Below, piece after piece: positions 17,483-26,304 of a stretch of DNA of 64,000 nt. The DNA lies in the NCBI GenBank assembly GCA_963719415.1, contig OY970383.1, positions 124,001-188,000 of the forward strand. Reading direction: 5' to 3'. Position numbers and translations under genes: made by a program. The notes below the pieces were generated by a model, which had not been told where the DNA came from, ran no database searches, and saw only the letters and a list, made by a program, of their open reading frames with translations. Origin of the DNA: JAPLIS01 sp963719415. Its GTDB lineage: Bacteria; Babelota; Babeliae; Babelales; Vermiphilaceae. The first letter of the stretch is position 1, and every line of letters begins with the position of its first letter.

Positions 17483-17644
17483 ATGATGTTACTCGATTGG
17501 ACACTTATATTTTTAGTATTAGCAATAATAGCAGCTGTTTTCGGATTTGGCGGCGTAGCAGGAGAAAGTGCTGGCATTGCAAAAATATTATTCGTAATAT
17601 TTTTGGTAATTTATATAGCTTCGTTTTTTATGAATCGTGTATAA
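17483..17644 (+). CDS. DUF1328/YtjA-family small membrane protein
   Basis: This 53-residue protein has the DUF1328 signature: a short N-terminus with LLDWTLIFLVLAIIAAVFGFGG, then VAGESAGIAKILFVIFLVIYIASFF. Two transmembrane helices flank the conserved glycine-rich turn. Start is ATG at 17483 (a second ATG is at 17486), with AAAGGAG 8 nt upstream. The family is widespread in bacteria and often stress-induced, but has no known activity. It is shorter than the usual ORF cutoff and easy to miss. Confidence 0.88.
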   Translation: MMLLDWTLIFLVLAIIAAVFGFGGVAGESAGIAKILFVIFLVIYIASFFMNRV

Positions 17645-17721
17645 TAAAATCTATCAAAAAAACAATCTTTTATAGCAAAATTTGATCAAGTATAATAAGA
17701 TTTTGTTAGCTATAAAACGTT

Positions 17722-17777
17722 ATCGATTAATATACTATTTTTGCTCAATTAATAGACAAAATAATATATTAATCGAT
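17722..17777. repeat. 13-bp inverted repeat, 30-nt spacing
   Basis: ATCGATTAATATA (17722-17734) and TATATTAATCGAT (17765-17777) are perfect inverted copies. They lie in the spacer between the DUF1328-like gene and the terminator. They could be an operator, a weak hairpin, or a decayed insertion end. Confidence 0.6.
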
Positions 17778-17817
17778 TCTTGAACTAGAAAAATTATAGT
17801 TTAATATTGTTTTTTAA

Positions 17818-17850
17818 AAAGCCTAAGTCTCTGGTGGAGACTTAGGCTTT
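17818..17850. terminator. Convergent-gene terminator
   Basis: AAAGCCTAAGTCTC and its perfect complement (14 bp) enclose a 5-nt loop TGGTG between the plus-strand DUF1328-like gene and the minus-strand MYND gene. A-rich and T-rich flanks suit both directions. Confidence 0.88.
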
Positions 17851-17903
17851 GCTATTTTTCAGTATCTACTTACTGTATGTGCAAGAATTACTCAAAAAAA
17901 AAA

Positions 17904-19088
17904 TTAATAAATGTCGCATTCTTCTCTATGCCCTGACCAATCCGCTTTCTGGCATACTACAGAGCAATATTTTGATTTTTTACACTTACCACAATGCCTT
18001 AATTCCTGAACTTCTTGATTGCAAACAAAACAGACTTTTTTGCCAAAAAGAGTAGACAAAAAACCAAGCTGACAAACAAAAATACGAGATGCTTTTGAAG
18101 CTTCTACTGAATCTCTACGCTGCTGCAACCCACTTTTAAGCACCAATGAATAGATATCTTGCAACCCAGCCATGAGATTATTCGCATGAACTGCTTGATT
18201 ATGACCCGCAACAATAATAAGTTGATCAAATTTTTTTCTAGCGGCGTGAAAAGCAAGCTCTAAAGAAACATTCCCCAAAAGAGAATGTAATCGAGCAACT
18301 ACGGTATCATCAAACCTCAAAGAAGCTTTTGGATTGGCGACAAGAGCATCATATATAACATTAACACACAAACTATTTTGATTTACTTTCGCAAAAAACG
18401 AATGCATGGAACCCACAAGTCCGCCTATTTCATGAAAATGAACAGTCGATTCAGATCGTTGAGCTAATGCATCAAGTTCATTTAAATATTCTTTCACCGT
18501 TGCATTGCCAGCCTTGCTTTTGATAAAAGTTTCTCTAACCGCCAACCAATCTAAAAAATTAATTTTACTATCAGCAACAACCTCTCTAAAATTTTTATTA
18601 AAATCGCATTGAGCTACCTGATTAAGATTGTAACTCATCTGAGAAGGCCCCGTTATTGCTTTTGTCCTTAAATCAAATGGAATATAAAAACCAGAACCGT
18701 TTTGTAAATTAGCAACAACCCTTCTCGATAAAGCTGAGTATATATCCAGAGATTTCTCATCTTGTTCTAGTATCTCTAACCGATCATCCTGAGACATGTT
18801 ATCAGTATTAAACGAACACAACACTCCTGTAGAGCCATTGCTGCGAGCTAAAGAATCAAAATTTTCAAACAAAACCTGCTTTTGTAATCTATCAGCATGC
18901 ACAAGGCGAGGCTCATCCCCAACACCAATGGCATGCATATCTCCAAGTACAATAATACGCTCAGCCGCATTTTTTTCTTCTTCCTCACAACCCCTTTTTT
19001 CATAAAAATGACCAGAAACTATAGTAGCTTGCGAAACAATCGAAAGACTCATCACAAAAAAACTTATCCCCAACAATAAAAATCGCAT
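17904..19088 (-). CDS. Secreted MYND-zinc-finger protein, paralogue 1
   Basis: This 394-residue protein has a signal peptide (res. 1-21), a large domain of about 300 residues and a C-terminal MYND finger (353-394). The finger's ligand pattern is complete: CFVC, CGKC, YCSVVC and HREEC, with the typical QKADW. The large domain begins IIVLGDMHAIG (46-55) and later has IIVAGHNQAVHANNLM; this His-containing pair recalls the ChaN/TraB/EreA superfamily, but similarity is faint. MYND fingers are chiefly eukaryotic protein-interaction modules, so a host-directed role is inferred. The next gene is a paralogue. Confidence 0.8.
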   Translation of the reverse strand: MRFLLLGISFFVMSLSIVSQATIVSGHFYEKRGCEEEEKNAAERIIVLGDMHAIGVGDEPRLVHADRLQKQVLFENFDSLARSNGSTGVLCSFNTDNMSQDDRLEILEQDEKSLDIYSALSRRVVANLQNGSGFYIPFDLRTKAITGPSQMSYNLNQVAQCDFNKNFREVVADSKINFLDWLAVRETFIKSKAGNATVKEYLNELDALAQRSESTVHFHEIGGLVGSMHSFFAKVNQNSLCVNVIYDALVANPKASLRFDDTVVARLHSLLGNVSLELAFHAARKKFDQLIIVAGHNQAVHANNLMAGLQDIYSLVLKSGLQQRRDSVEASKASRIFVCQLGFLSTLFGKKVCFVCNQEVQELRHCGKCKKSKYCSVVCQKADWSGHREECDIY

Positions 19089-19207
19089 AAAATCTCCTAT
19101 GTAATTTACCCATATAATTTAATTCGCACACTCAACAATTTACTATAAACATGAAACATAGAATTCTAATTATACAAAATTCCCTGTTTCATAAAAACTT
19201 AAAATAG

Positions 19208-20413
19208 TTAATAAGTCGCACATTCTTGCTTATGCCCTGACCAATCCGCTTTCTGGCATGCAATGGAACAATATTTTGCTTTTTTACACTTACCACAATA
19301 CCTTAATTTTTGAACTTCTTTATTACAAGTAAAGCAAACTTTTTTACCAAAGAGAATAGATAAAACCCCAAGCGGACAAGTAGTAATCTGAAAATCTTGT
19401 GGTATTAAATCAAAAGGCTGCTGTAAGCCTCTTTTAAATGTTAGCTTGTACCTATCTCCCCATTTAGCCATGAGATTATACACATGAACTGCATGATTAT
19501 TGCCTGTAAAAATAATAACTTGATTAAACTTTTTTCTAGCCGCATTAAATGCTAGCTCTAAAGAAACATCACCTAAAAGAAAGGCTAATGGATAAACAAC
19601 TTTATCATTAAAACTTAAATAAGCACCTTGATCGGCAACAATAGTATTATATATAACATCAGCGCACCGATCGCTTGAATTTTTGTTTTCAAAAAATGCG
19701 TGCGTAGCACCAACAAGTTCACAGATTTTATCAAAATGCACCGTTGATACCGATTGCTGGGGTAGTTGATCAAGTTCATCTAAATACTCTTTCACTGTCA
19801 CATTACCAGCTACGTTTTTAATGTAATCAGATACTCCTTTATCATTAAAAAAACAGGCACGCTCCTTGCAATCGGCAAACTCCTTAAAGCTTTGTCCAAA
19901 ATTATCTTTTACTGTCCGATTAAGATTAGCGTTCATCTGTACTGGCCCCATGAGAGAAAAGGTTCTTAAATCATCAAATGGAATATATAAAACAGAAGGA
20001 TCTTGCCTCTTACTCGTAGCAAATTCATGAAAACCAGAAAGAATATCAAAATAATCATTACTCAACGCCAATTCTTCTTTTGATCTATAAACCCGTGTAA
20101 GATTGTGTTCATATAAAACTCCTGTAGAACCTTTTGACTTAGGCAAAGCATCAAGTAAATTAAATAAAATCTTTTTTTGCATTCTATCTACAGCAACCCG
20201 CGGCGACTGATCTTGCTTAGAGAAACCCTCGCAATGCACATCTCCAAGTATAACAATACGCTCAGCTTCTTCTTCCTTTGTTTCACCCTCAACCCTATCT
20301 TTTTCTTCATTTTTATAAACACGACAAGAAACTATTGTCGCCTCAGAAACGATTGGCATAACCATCAAAAAAACACTCAACATAGCTATAAAAATAGATA
20401 TCAAAAATTGCAT
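19208..20413 (-). CDS. Secreted MYND-zinc-finger protein, paralogue 2
   Basis: This 401-residue protein matches the downstream gene over its length. It has a signal peptide (1-25), IVILGDVHCEGFS (53-65), the segment VIIFTGNNHAVHVYNLMAKW, and a C-terminal MYND finger (360-401: CFTC, CGKC, YCSIAC, HKQEC). In this copy the second motif keeps a histidine (GNNHAVH) where the first has glutamine (GHNQAVH). The tandem arrangement and similar upstream regions point to local duplication. Function is unknown; a secreted interaction protein is likely. Confidence 0.8.
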   Translation of the reverse strand: MQFLISIFIAMLSVFLMVMPIVSEATIVSCRVYKNEEKDRVEGETKEEEAERIVILGDVHCEGFSKQDQSPRVAVDRMQKKILFNLLDALPKSKGSTGVLYEHNLTRVYRSKEELALSNDYFDILSGFHEFATSKRQDPSVLYIPFDDLRTFSLMGPVQMNANLNRTVKDNFGQSFKEFADCKERACFFNDKGVSDYIKNVAGNVTVKEYLDELDQLPQQSVSTVHFDKICELVGATHAFFENKNSSDRCADVIYNTIVADQGAYLSFNDKVVYPLAFLLGDVSLELAFNAARKKFNQVIIFTGNNHAVHVYNLMAKWGDRYKLTFKRGLQQPFDLIPQDFQITTCPLGVLSILFGKKVCFTCNKEVQKLRYCGKCKKAKYCSIACQKADWSGHKQECATY

Positions 20414-20542
20414 ACAACTCCATTTAATTAATTTTAATCAATTTAGTAATTTGCAATAGAATAATTATATGACTAAACTTACACATATATTTAAAAAAAA
20501 ACTTAGAAATAACATATTACAAAATATCAGGATTAATATTGT

Positions 20543-21802
20543 ATGATAAATAAATACAAACAACAAGTTCAATCACAACAACTACTATCTGTGCGCCTAT
20601 TTTTTTCTGTTTTTTTCTTAATCTGCTCTATTTCAATCCCCCTAAAAGCAAATATCCTAAAAAGAGCGGCAAAAAAAATTACAAAATCGTACAATAAAGT
20701 AAAAGAACGAGCGACCAAAGAATATGAGACTTTTGTAGCCGAAAACCTACACCCGCAAGAAACGGCTTGGAATTGGGATTTAATGCCAAAAGAAAAAATA
20801 CAATTGCCAAGCAATTTTTTATGGGGATCGCAACCAAAATCAAAATCGAAAACAGTCTCAACTGAGCCTGAACCAGTCGTAGCCGAAATTAAAAAGAAAA
20901 AACATAATACCTACTACCTAGCTTTAGACTGGAGTGCCATAGAACCGCAAGAAGGTCAATTCAATCAAGAACTTTTACAGCAGCACGCTCATTTTTGCAA
21001 AAAACTTACTCAAAAAAAAATAAAACCGATTATCACCCTTTTTGAATCCTCTATGCCTCAATGGCTTATTGATAAAGAAGGTTTTTTAGCCCACCAAAAC
21101 ATATCACTCTATGTTCGCTATGCTCAAGCAGTAGGTACTGCATTAAAAGGTACACCAGCCTATTGGATACCTTTTTTGAATCCAAACGAATATGCCAGAA
21201 CAATGTATCCGAATGATCTTGCAGATCTACTCGATTGCCTAGAGCATATGCTCATAGCCCACCGTGACACCTATAAAGCCCTCAAAAAAATTATAGGTAC
21301 CGACCGCAACTCACTCATAGGTATATCAAAACATATGGATCCCGTTAAAGCATGGAATACTTTTAACCCTCTCGAACAACATAGAGCCCAAAAATTAGAC
21401 CAAGCCCTACACACCGCTTTTTATAATTTTATAAATAATGGATCCATGGAGATCTATTTTAGCGAGGTAACCAAAAATGATTTTGCCCATAGTACTGCGA
21501 CGTCTTTCGATTTTATAGCTATAACGCATACCGGACAACGGTATCTGCAAAGCGACAACAGCCTTACGTATCACCCTAATAAAAATTCTCTCTATGCCCA
21601 AGGGATCTATAATGCTATAAAAAATGTTTCTTTATTTCTTACTAAAAAAACTCCTATTGTTATTATAGGTCTGGATACCCCCCACCCCCTATCACCGACA
21701 GCTCTTACGCAATCACAAGGTTGCCAGACAGAGAACATTATAAGCGCAATACAAAAGGCTTATGCTGAAAAATACCCTCTTATTGGCTATATTTCAGCAT
21801 AA
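20543..21802 (+). CDS. Degenerate GH1-like secreted protein (probable pseudoenzyme)
   Basis: This 419-residue protein has a signal-like N-terminus (hydrophobic about 17-36) and a barrel recognisable as GH1: LPSNFLWGSQ (89-98), YYLALDWSAIEPQEGQF (124-140), PIITLFESSMPQWLIDKEGF (162-181) and YLQSDNSLTYHPNKNSLYAQGIYNAI near the C-terminus. Catalytic positions are lost: the acid/base motif reads FLNPNE (211-216) and the nucleophile motif TENG reads IGLDTP (375-380). It is about 140 residues shorter than the GH1 gene at 15254. A binding or structural role is more likely than hydrolysis. Confidence 0.75.
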   Translation: MINKYKQQVQSQQLLSVRLFFSVFFLICSISIPLKANILKRAAKKITKSYNKVKERATKEYETFVAENLHPQETAWNWDLMPKEKIQLPSNFLWGSQPKSKSKTVSTEPEPVVAEIKKKKHNTYYLALDWSAIEPQEGQFNQELLQQHAHFCKKLTQKKIKPIITLFESSMPQWLIDKEGFLAHQNISLYVRYAQAVGTALKGTPAYWIPFLNPNEYARTMYPNDLADLLDCLEHMLIAHRDTYKALKKIIGTDRNSLIGISKHMDPVKAWNTFNPLEQHRAQKLDQALHTAFYNFINNGSMEIYFSEVTKNDFAHSTATSFDFIAITHTGQRYLQSDNSLTYHPNKNSLYAQGIYNAIKNVSLFLTKKTPIVIIGLDTPHPLSPTALTQSQGCQTENIISAIQKAYAEKYPLIGYISA

Positions 21803-21888
21803 AAAAAGAATACATACCCTCTTTTGGACAAAAAAACACGTTAAAAGTCTTTATTTTAGGCATAGATAAAAAAAATTAAGAGTTATTA

Positions 21889-21916
21889 TTTACACCAGAC
21901 TTTTTTCTGTTATAAT
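21889..21916 (+). promoter_or_regulatory. Promoter of the RRM gene
   Basis: TTTACA (21889-21894) and TATAAT (21911-21916) lie 16 nt apart, 43 nt before the RRM protein start. No further operator is obvious. Confidence 0.65.
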
Positions 21917-21958
21917 GAAAAAGATGTTTAATTATTTTTTATCGAAGGTTTTTCTATT

Positions 21959-22231
21959 ATGATGAATATTTATCTTGGCAATATTTCTTACAATGCTACT
22001 GAAGATAGTATCAAGAAGTTATTCGAACAATTTGGACGTGTTGGTAGCGTTAAAATTATTATGGATAAGTTCACTGGCAAATCTAAAGGCTTTGCATTTG
22101 TAGAAATGGAATCACACGAAGATGGCTTAAAAGCTATTAACGAACTTGATGGCAAAGACTTCCTAGGCAGAAACATCAAAGTAAACGAAGCTCGTCCTCG
22201 TGAAGAACGTCCAATGAGACGCTCTTACTAA
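21959..22231 (+). CDS. RRM-domain RNA-binding protein
   Basis: This 90-residue protein is a single RNA recognition motif. RNP2 reads IYLGNI (res. 4-9) and RNP1 reads KGFAFVEM (about 43-50), followed by DGKDFLGRNIKVNEARP. It ends in a short Arg-rich tail. Bacterial and organellar proteins of this kind bind single-stranded RNA, often in cold response. It has its own promoter and terminator, so it is monocistronic. Tandem ATGs (21959, 21962) make the exact first residue uncertain. Confidence 0.93.
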   Translation: MMNIYLGNISYNATEDSIKKLFEQFGRVGSVKIIMDKFTGKSKGFAFVEMESHEDGLKAINELDGKDFLGRNIKVNEARPREERPMRRSY

Positions 22232-22256
22232 GATTTTCTTATAAATTTTATATAAT

Positions 22257-22290
22257 AAAAAAGCCATACTAGAAACAGTATGGCTTTTTT
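22257..22290 (+). terminator. Terminator of the RRM gene
   Basis: AAAAAAGCCATACT pairs with AGTATGGCTTTTTT (14 bp) around AGAAAC. A classical intrinsic terminator with a long U-run. Confidence 0.92.
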
Positions 22291-22321
22291 ATTATATTTT
22301 TATATCTCTAGACTTATTTTT

Positions 22322-22350
22322 TTGAGAGAATTGATACGATTTAGTATAAT
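22322..22350 (+). promoter_or_regulatory. Promoter of hspR-htpX
   Basis: TTGAGA (22322-22327) and TATAAT (22345-22350) are 17 nt apart, about 50 nt upstream of the MerR/HspR gene. The interval contains TTGATACGATTTAGTATAATTATACTATACTTA, an AT-rich stretch with partial dyad symmetry that might hold an operator. Confidence 0.7.
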
Positions 22351-22398
22351 TATACTATACTTATTATATAATTTTGTCTTTTAAAGGAATACGCAAGC

Positions 22399-22824
22399 AT
22401 GAAAATAAAACGAAATAAAGGCTTTTTTTCTATATCAGCAGTAGCAAAAATGTTTTCTGTGCACCAGCAGACCATTCGTCTCTATGAAAAACAGGGGCTT
22501 CTTACCCCAGAGCGCTCAAGTGGCAATACGCGCCTTTTTTCAGAAAGCGATATTGATCGCCTAGAAGAAATAATATATCTTACTCACGAGCTCGGCATTA
22601 ATCTTGCGGGCGTTGAAATGGTTTTTAAACTCAAAAAACAAGTAAGCAAAATGCAAAAAGACATTAATGACCTTTTTGCCCAGACACAAAAAAATCTTGA
22701 TGAACAAGCGCAATATTCCCAAGAAACAATTGAAAGTAGTAGTAGAAAACTCATGGAGATACGAAATAAAACCAATATAAATATTGAAAATCCCGCTATT
22801 CAAGATAAAACAAAGCATGAATAG
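22399..22824 (+). CDS. hspR: HspR-like MerR-family transcription regulator
   Basis: This 141-residue protein has an N-terminal MerR winged helix: FFSISAVAKMFSVHQQTIRLYEKQGLLTPERSSGNTRLFSESDIDRL (res. about 10-56), then a coiled-coil region (70-120). The HQQTIRLYEKQGLL segment is characteristic of HspR, the repressor that binds HAIR operators at dnaK and other heat-shock genes. It is followed after 58 nt by htpX, a heat-shock protease, in the same direction. That pairing supports an HspR-type role. I found no strong HAIR palindrome, so its targets are inferred. Confidence 0.85.
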   Translation: MKIKRNKGFFSISAVAKMFSVHQQTIRLYEKQGLLTPERSSGNTRLFSESDIDRLEEIIYLTHELGINLAGVEMVFKLKKQVSKMQKDINDLFAQTQKNLDEQAQYSQETIESSSRKLMEIRNKTNINIENPAIQDKTKHE

Positions 22825-22882
22825 ATTCTAGATATAAGCTAAAAAAAATTAAATGTACTCTATTAACAACTAAAGGATTCTC

Positions 22883-23764
22883 ATGTTCTTCAATACTATA
22901 AAAACAGTAATTTTGCTTTCACTCCTCAGTGGCCTGTTTATGTTCATGGGAAATCTTATTGGTGGCTCCTCTGGATTACATATCGCTTTTATCATGGCAC
23001 TGGTATTCAATGGAGCGATGTATTTTTTTTCAGATCGCATAGTACTCTCTCTCTATAAAGCTGTTCCCCTTGATAAAAACAGATACGCATCACTCTACAC
23101 GATGGTTTCACAATTAGCAGAAAAAACAGAAATTCCCCTACCTCGCTTATGGTTAATTGATACACCGATGGCAAATGCCTTTGCAACAGGCAGAAATCCA
23201 AAACACGCCTCCGTAGCCGTTACCTCTGGCATTCTTTCTCTCTTAAACCAAGATGAACTACGTGGCGTCCTTGCTCATGAACTCGCTCATATTAAAAACC
23301 GCGATATTTTAATCTCTACGATGGCCGCAACATTGGCGACCGCTATCGGCTATTTAGCCAATATGCTGCAATATGCTGCCTTTTGGGGATCATTAAGTAA
23401 TCGTGACGATAGCAAAAAAGGAAATCCACTTTTTATGCTTCTTGTTGCAATCCTTATGCCTATTGCAGCAACTTTATTACAACTCGCGCTTTCCCGGTCT
23501 CGGGAATATGAAGCTGATGATACAGGGGCTCGTAATTGCCATGATCCTCTCGCTCTTGCATCAGCACTTAAAAAACTAGAAAAAAATGTTGCCACCGAGC
23601 ATTTAAATAAAAATGATGTTGAAAAAGCAAGCACAGCTTCTCTTTTTATTGTCAACCCATTTACTACTACCAGCACTCTTATGAATCTATTTTCAACACA
23701 TCCGCCCATGCAGTTAAGAGTGGAAAGATTACAAAATCTTTACAAAAAAATGTCTTCGCGGTAA
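22883..23764 (+). CDS. htpX: HtpX membrane metalloprotease
   Basis: This 293-residue M48 protease has four hydrophobic segments (about 7-25, 30-50, 145-165, 185-205) and the zinc motif HELAH (132-136). The third ligand lies in SREYEADDTGA (about 206-216). HtpX degrades misfolded inner-membrane proteins from the cytoplasmic side. It follows the HspR-like gene, with TAAAGGA before ATG, and is probably heat-inducible. Length and motifs are normal. Confidence 0.95.
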   Translation: MFFNTIKTVILLSLLSGLFMFMGNLIGGSSGLHIAFIMALVFNGAMYFFSDRIVLSLYKAVPLDKNRYASLYTMVSQLAEKTEIPLPRLWLIDTPMANAFATGRNPKHASVAVTSGILSLLNQDELRGVLAHELAHIKNRDILISTMAATLATAIGYLANMLQYAAFWGSLSNRDDSKKGNPLFMLLVAILMPIAATLLQLALSRSREYEADDTGARNCHDPLALASALKKLEKNVATEHLNKNDVEKASTASLFIVNPFTTTSTLMNLFSTHPPMQLRVERLQNLYKKMSSR

Positions 23765-23794
23765 GAACCACACACATATAAAAGGGAATATACT

Positions 23795-24271
23795 ATGATA
23801 CACAATGGAGATTTCTTCAACAATAAACAGAATGGCCAATTTGCCATTTCATACGAACTTCTCTGTCTACTTCGTTGGCTTATAGAAAACGACACTGAAT
23901 CACTTAAAAACATCGTTAATTATGCAATTAAAAACGGATTACAAACTGAACTTCAAAAAATAGATACCATTAGCGATATCAATCTTGCCGCTTCTGGTAT
24001 AGAAGATAATATCGGTGATTTTTTTAAAGTGCTTGAAATTATACTTATTGATGCTATTGATGATGAAACGGTACGTAAAGCAAAAGCGAAAAAGCTTATG
24101 TCTGCAGTTAATAAAATAGATGCTTCTCTCTGCGATGATAACACGGTACGTATTAGTCTAGAAAAAACTACGGATAATCTCGAGAGAAACCCAAAAGCTA
24201 ATCCAAAAGAACAGCTATACAAAGAAATATTAAAACAGTGGCACCCACAAAATAAAAAAGTTCTTAATTAA
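23795..24271 (+). CDS. Unknown protein downstream of htpX
   Basis: This 158-residue soluble, mostly helical acidic protein has no recognised domain, signal or membrane helix. It starts 30 nt after the htpX stop with AAAGGG as the ribosome site, and the terminator at 24288 follows its stop, so it is the last gene of an hspR-htpX-X unit. The operon suggests a link with envelope or heat stress, but that is inference only. The C-terminus is Lys/Asn-rich (NPKANPKEQLYKE). Confidence 0.7.
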   Translation: MIHNGDFFNNKQNGQFAISYELLCLLRWLIENDTESLKNIVNYAIKNGLQTELQKIDTISDINLAASGIEDNIGDFFKVLEIILIDAIDDETVRKAKAKKLMSAVNKIDASLCDDNTVRISLEKTTDNLERNPKANPKEQLYKEILKQWHPQNKKVLN

Positions 24272-24287
24272 AAATATATTAAAAAAA

Positions 24288-24333
24288 TAAAAGAAATAGC
24301 GATCTCGCAAGCACAAGATCGCTATTTCTTTTA
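24288..24333 (+). terminator. Terminator of the hspR-htpX unit
   Basis: An 18-bp perfect stem (TAAAAGAAATAGCGATCT, 24288-24305, and its complement 24316-24333) with a 10-nt loop. One of the strongest hairpins here. Confidence 0.93.
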
Positions 24334-24490
24334 TAACTTATTTTGCCAATTTCAAACGCTGAAATTAGAAAGCTCGAACTATTATTTATCTAATTTTCCT
24401 TTATTTTCAATTACAATACATAAAATTATAGATGCGCACTATAACACATTCGTATGTTTATCGCCACTCATTAAACTAATTTATCAACAA

Positions 24491-25213
24491 CTAAACTGAT
24501 ACCTCTTCCCTGTCTTCAGGTAACTTACGCTCTTGGCCAGGGTTCCTAGATTTTTTTTGTAAAAATGACTTAAAAGGCTCTACTATACTTCTGTCGCCTC
24601 CTTTAATGCCAATATTCACTGCCAAATCAAGCGGCGAGGGTCCCTTCTCTTGAGAGTCTCCTAGTTCATGTGCAACCGTATAAAAAAGACGTAAGTGGGG
24701 ATCAGCACCATGGCCAAGAAGAAATTCTATATCTTCTCTATCTCTTCGAATAACAGCGCTGTGCAACAGCGAATGCTTCTCCCTCGAAGCTGAATCTGAT
24801 CGATCAACATAGCAAGATATTTCACAATAGTCTGCAAGATACTTCAAAGGACTATTAATAGTGATTCCAGACCCTTGTAATGCCGCGGCTTCTATTTTCC
24901 ATAACAAATCAGATCGCCGCTGCTCTGCTTCTTTAAACTGTTGATTTTTTGGTACATCAGCTGCCGCTGATTTTTGTTCTTCTTCAATCTGTCTTGATTC
25001 TTCAGAATCCAATTCTTTCGCTAATCGCTTCAAATCTTGCCACCGCTCTGGTTTTTGAGCCCAATAACGCAACTCGCTTACTTCTAGACTTGAAGCTGAA
25101 CGTTCACGTACACCAACTAATTGTGGATACTGAAACGCACCGAAAATATGATTTGACGTTCCAAGTATTACATATAAAAAAAAAGATAAAAAACTTATGT
25201 GTTTAACTATCAT
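24491..25213 (-). CDS. Secreted ankyrin-like paralogue A
   Basis: This 240-residue protein has a signal peptide (MIVKHISFLSFFLYVILG, 1-25), a helical charged middle (about 40-110) and ankyrin-like repeats at 140-215, including SLLHSAVIRRDREDIEFLLGHGADPHLRL and GPSPLDLAVNIG. The end is Lys/Glu-rich. It is the last of three tandem paralogues (24491, 25315, 26305) that share signal peptide, a linker rich in Ala/Glu/Lys, and this repeat signature. A secreted protein-binding role in the host is plausible. The 3' flank after its stop is nearly identical to that of paralogue B. Confidence 0.78.
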   Translation of the reverse strand: MIVKHISFLSFFLYVILGTSNHIFGAFQYPQLVGVRERSASSLEVSELRYWAQKPERWQDLKRLAKELDSEESRQIEEEQKSAAADVPKNQQFKEAEQRRSDLLWKIEAAALQGSGITINSPLKYLADYCEISCYVDRSDSASREKHSLLHSAVIRRDREDIEFLLGHGADPHLRLFYTVAHELGDSQEKGPSPLDLAVNIGIKGGDRSIVEPFKSFLQKKSRNPGQERKLPEDREEVSV

Positions 25214-25314
25214 TGGCTAGCCCTTATTTTTGATTGCCGTACATAAAATTACATCTACGCGATAAACACATGGGGGGCGTTTAATCGCCACTCATTAAAC
25301 TAATCTATCAACAA

Positions 25315-26160
25315 TTAAACTGATGCCTCTTCACTATCTTCTGGCAACTTACCCTCTTGTCCAACTTTTTTTTGGATTGATGATTTAAAAAGCTCTATCA
25401 TATGTGCATCTTTATTTCTAAGAGCGATATCAAGCGGCGATCTTCCTAATCTATGTTGAACATCATATCCATCTTGGATGCAATATTCCATTTTTACATT
25501 AACATCAGCACCAAGAGCTAGGAGAAATTCTGCAAATTTAATATCTCCTTTACGAGCGGCACTATGCAATAGTGTATATCTACAACTTAAATCTTCTAAG
25601 GGATTTGATTCTGATTCTGAATCTGATTGATCATCATATCCAGATAATCCATAATGCCTCAGCCTAAGTTGAGAATTATTGATAGATATTTTTTCTCCAA
25701 TTCTTTCTAATTGCGCAAGAACTTTCTCAGCACTAACCACGTCTCTGCGTTCAAAAGCAGAAGCTAAAAGCGTATGTAATTCTTTTCTATCCCGCTCTGC
25801 TTTCTCTCTCTGTGGCTTTTCTGCATCATATTTCATTTTCTTGGCCAAAAAATCTTCTTCATGTTTTAGATCCGCTTTCTGTCGATTTTCTACGAGCATA
25901 GCTGCTGATTGTTTTTGCTCTTCTTCAGCTCTTCTTGATTTTTCAGCTAGGAAATTTTGAGTTAATCTCTCTAGTCTTTCTTCTCTCATTGGTGATTGCA
26001 ACCAATAATTTAATTCTCCTACTTCCTCACTCAAGCTTGAGCGCTGACGTCCATTAAATAACCCCAAAAAACGACCAACCGCACCAAACATATGAGTTGA
26101 GGTTCCAAAGATCAAATATAAAAAAAGAGAGAAAAAACTTAACCGTTGCTTAATAATCAT
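25315..26160 (-). CDS. Secreted ankyrin-like paralogue B
   Basis: This 281-residue copy has a signal peptide (1-26), a charged helical or coiled-coil middle (80-150, rich in Glu, Lys and Ala) and the repeat region with YTLLHSAARKGDIKFAEFLLALGADVNVKM and RSPLDIALRNKDAHMIELF (about 195-265). The middle is longer than in the other two paralogues. It ends in EGKLPEDSEEASV, almost the same as paralogue A. Intergenic flanks are also similar, so duplication seems recent. Confidence 0.78.
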   Translation of the reverse strand: MIIKQRLSFFSLFLYLIFGTSTHMFGAVGRFLGLFNGRQRSSLSEEVGELNYWLQSPMREERLERLTQNFLAEKSRRAEEEQKQSAAMLVENRQKADLKHEEDFLAKKMKYDAEKPQREKAERDRKELHTLLASAFERRDVVSAEKVLAQLERIGEKISINNSQLRLRHYGLSGYDDQSDSESESNPLEDLSCRYTLLHSAARKGDIKFAEFLLALGADVNVKMEYCIQDGYDVQHRLGRSPLDIALRNKDAHMIELFKSSIQKKVGQEGKLPEDSEEASV

Positions 26161-26304
26161 CGCGTAACCATTCTGTTAATTATGATAAATAAAATTATAC
26201 AAGAATATTATAGCGGATTTGTAGACGGTTGCCACTAATCAAATAAGTTTAATATTAACTTATCAATAATGCAAAAGCTTGAGAGTTCCTGATACTTAGT
26301 CGAT

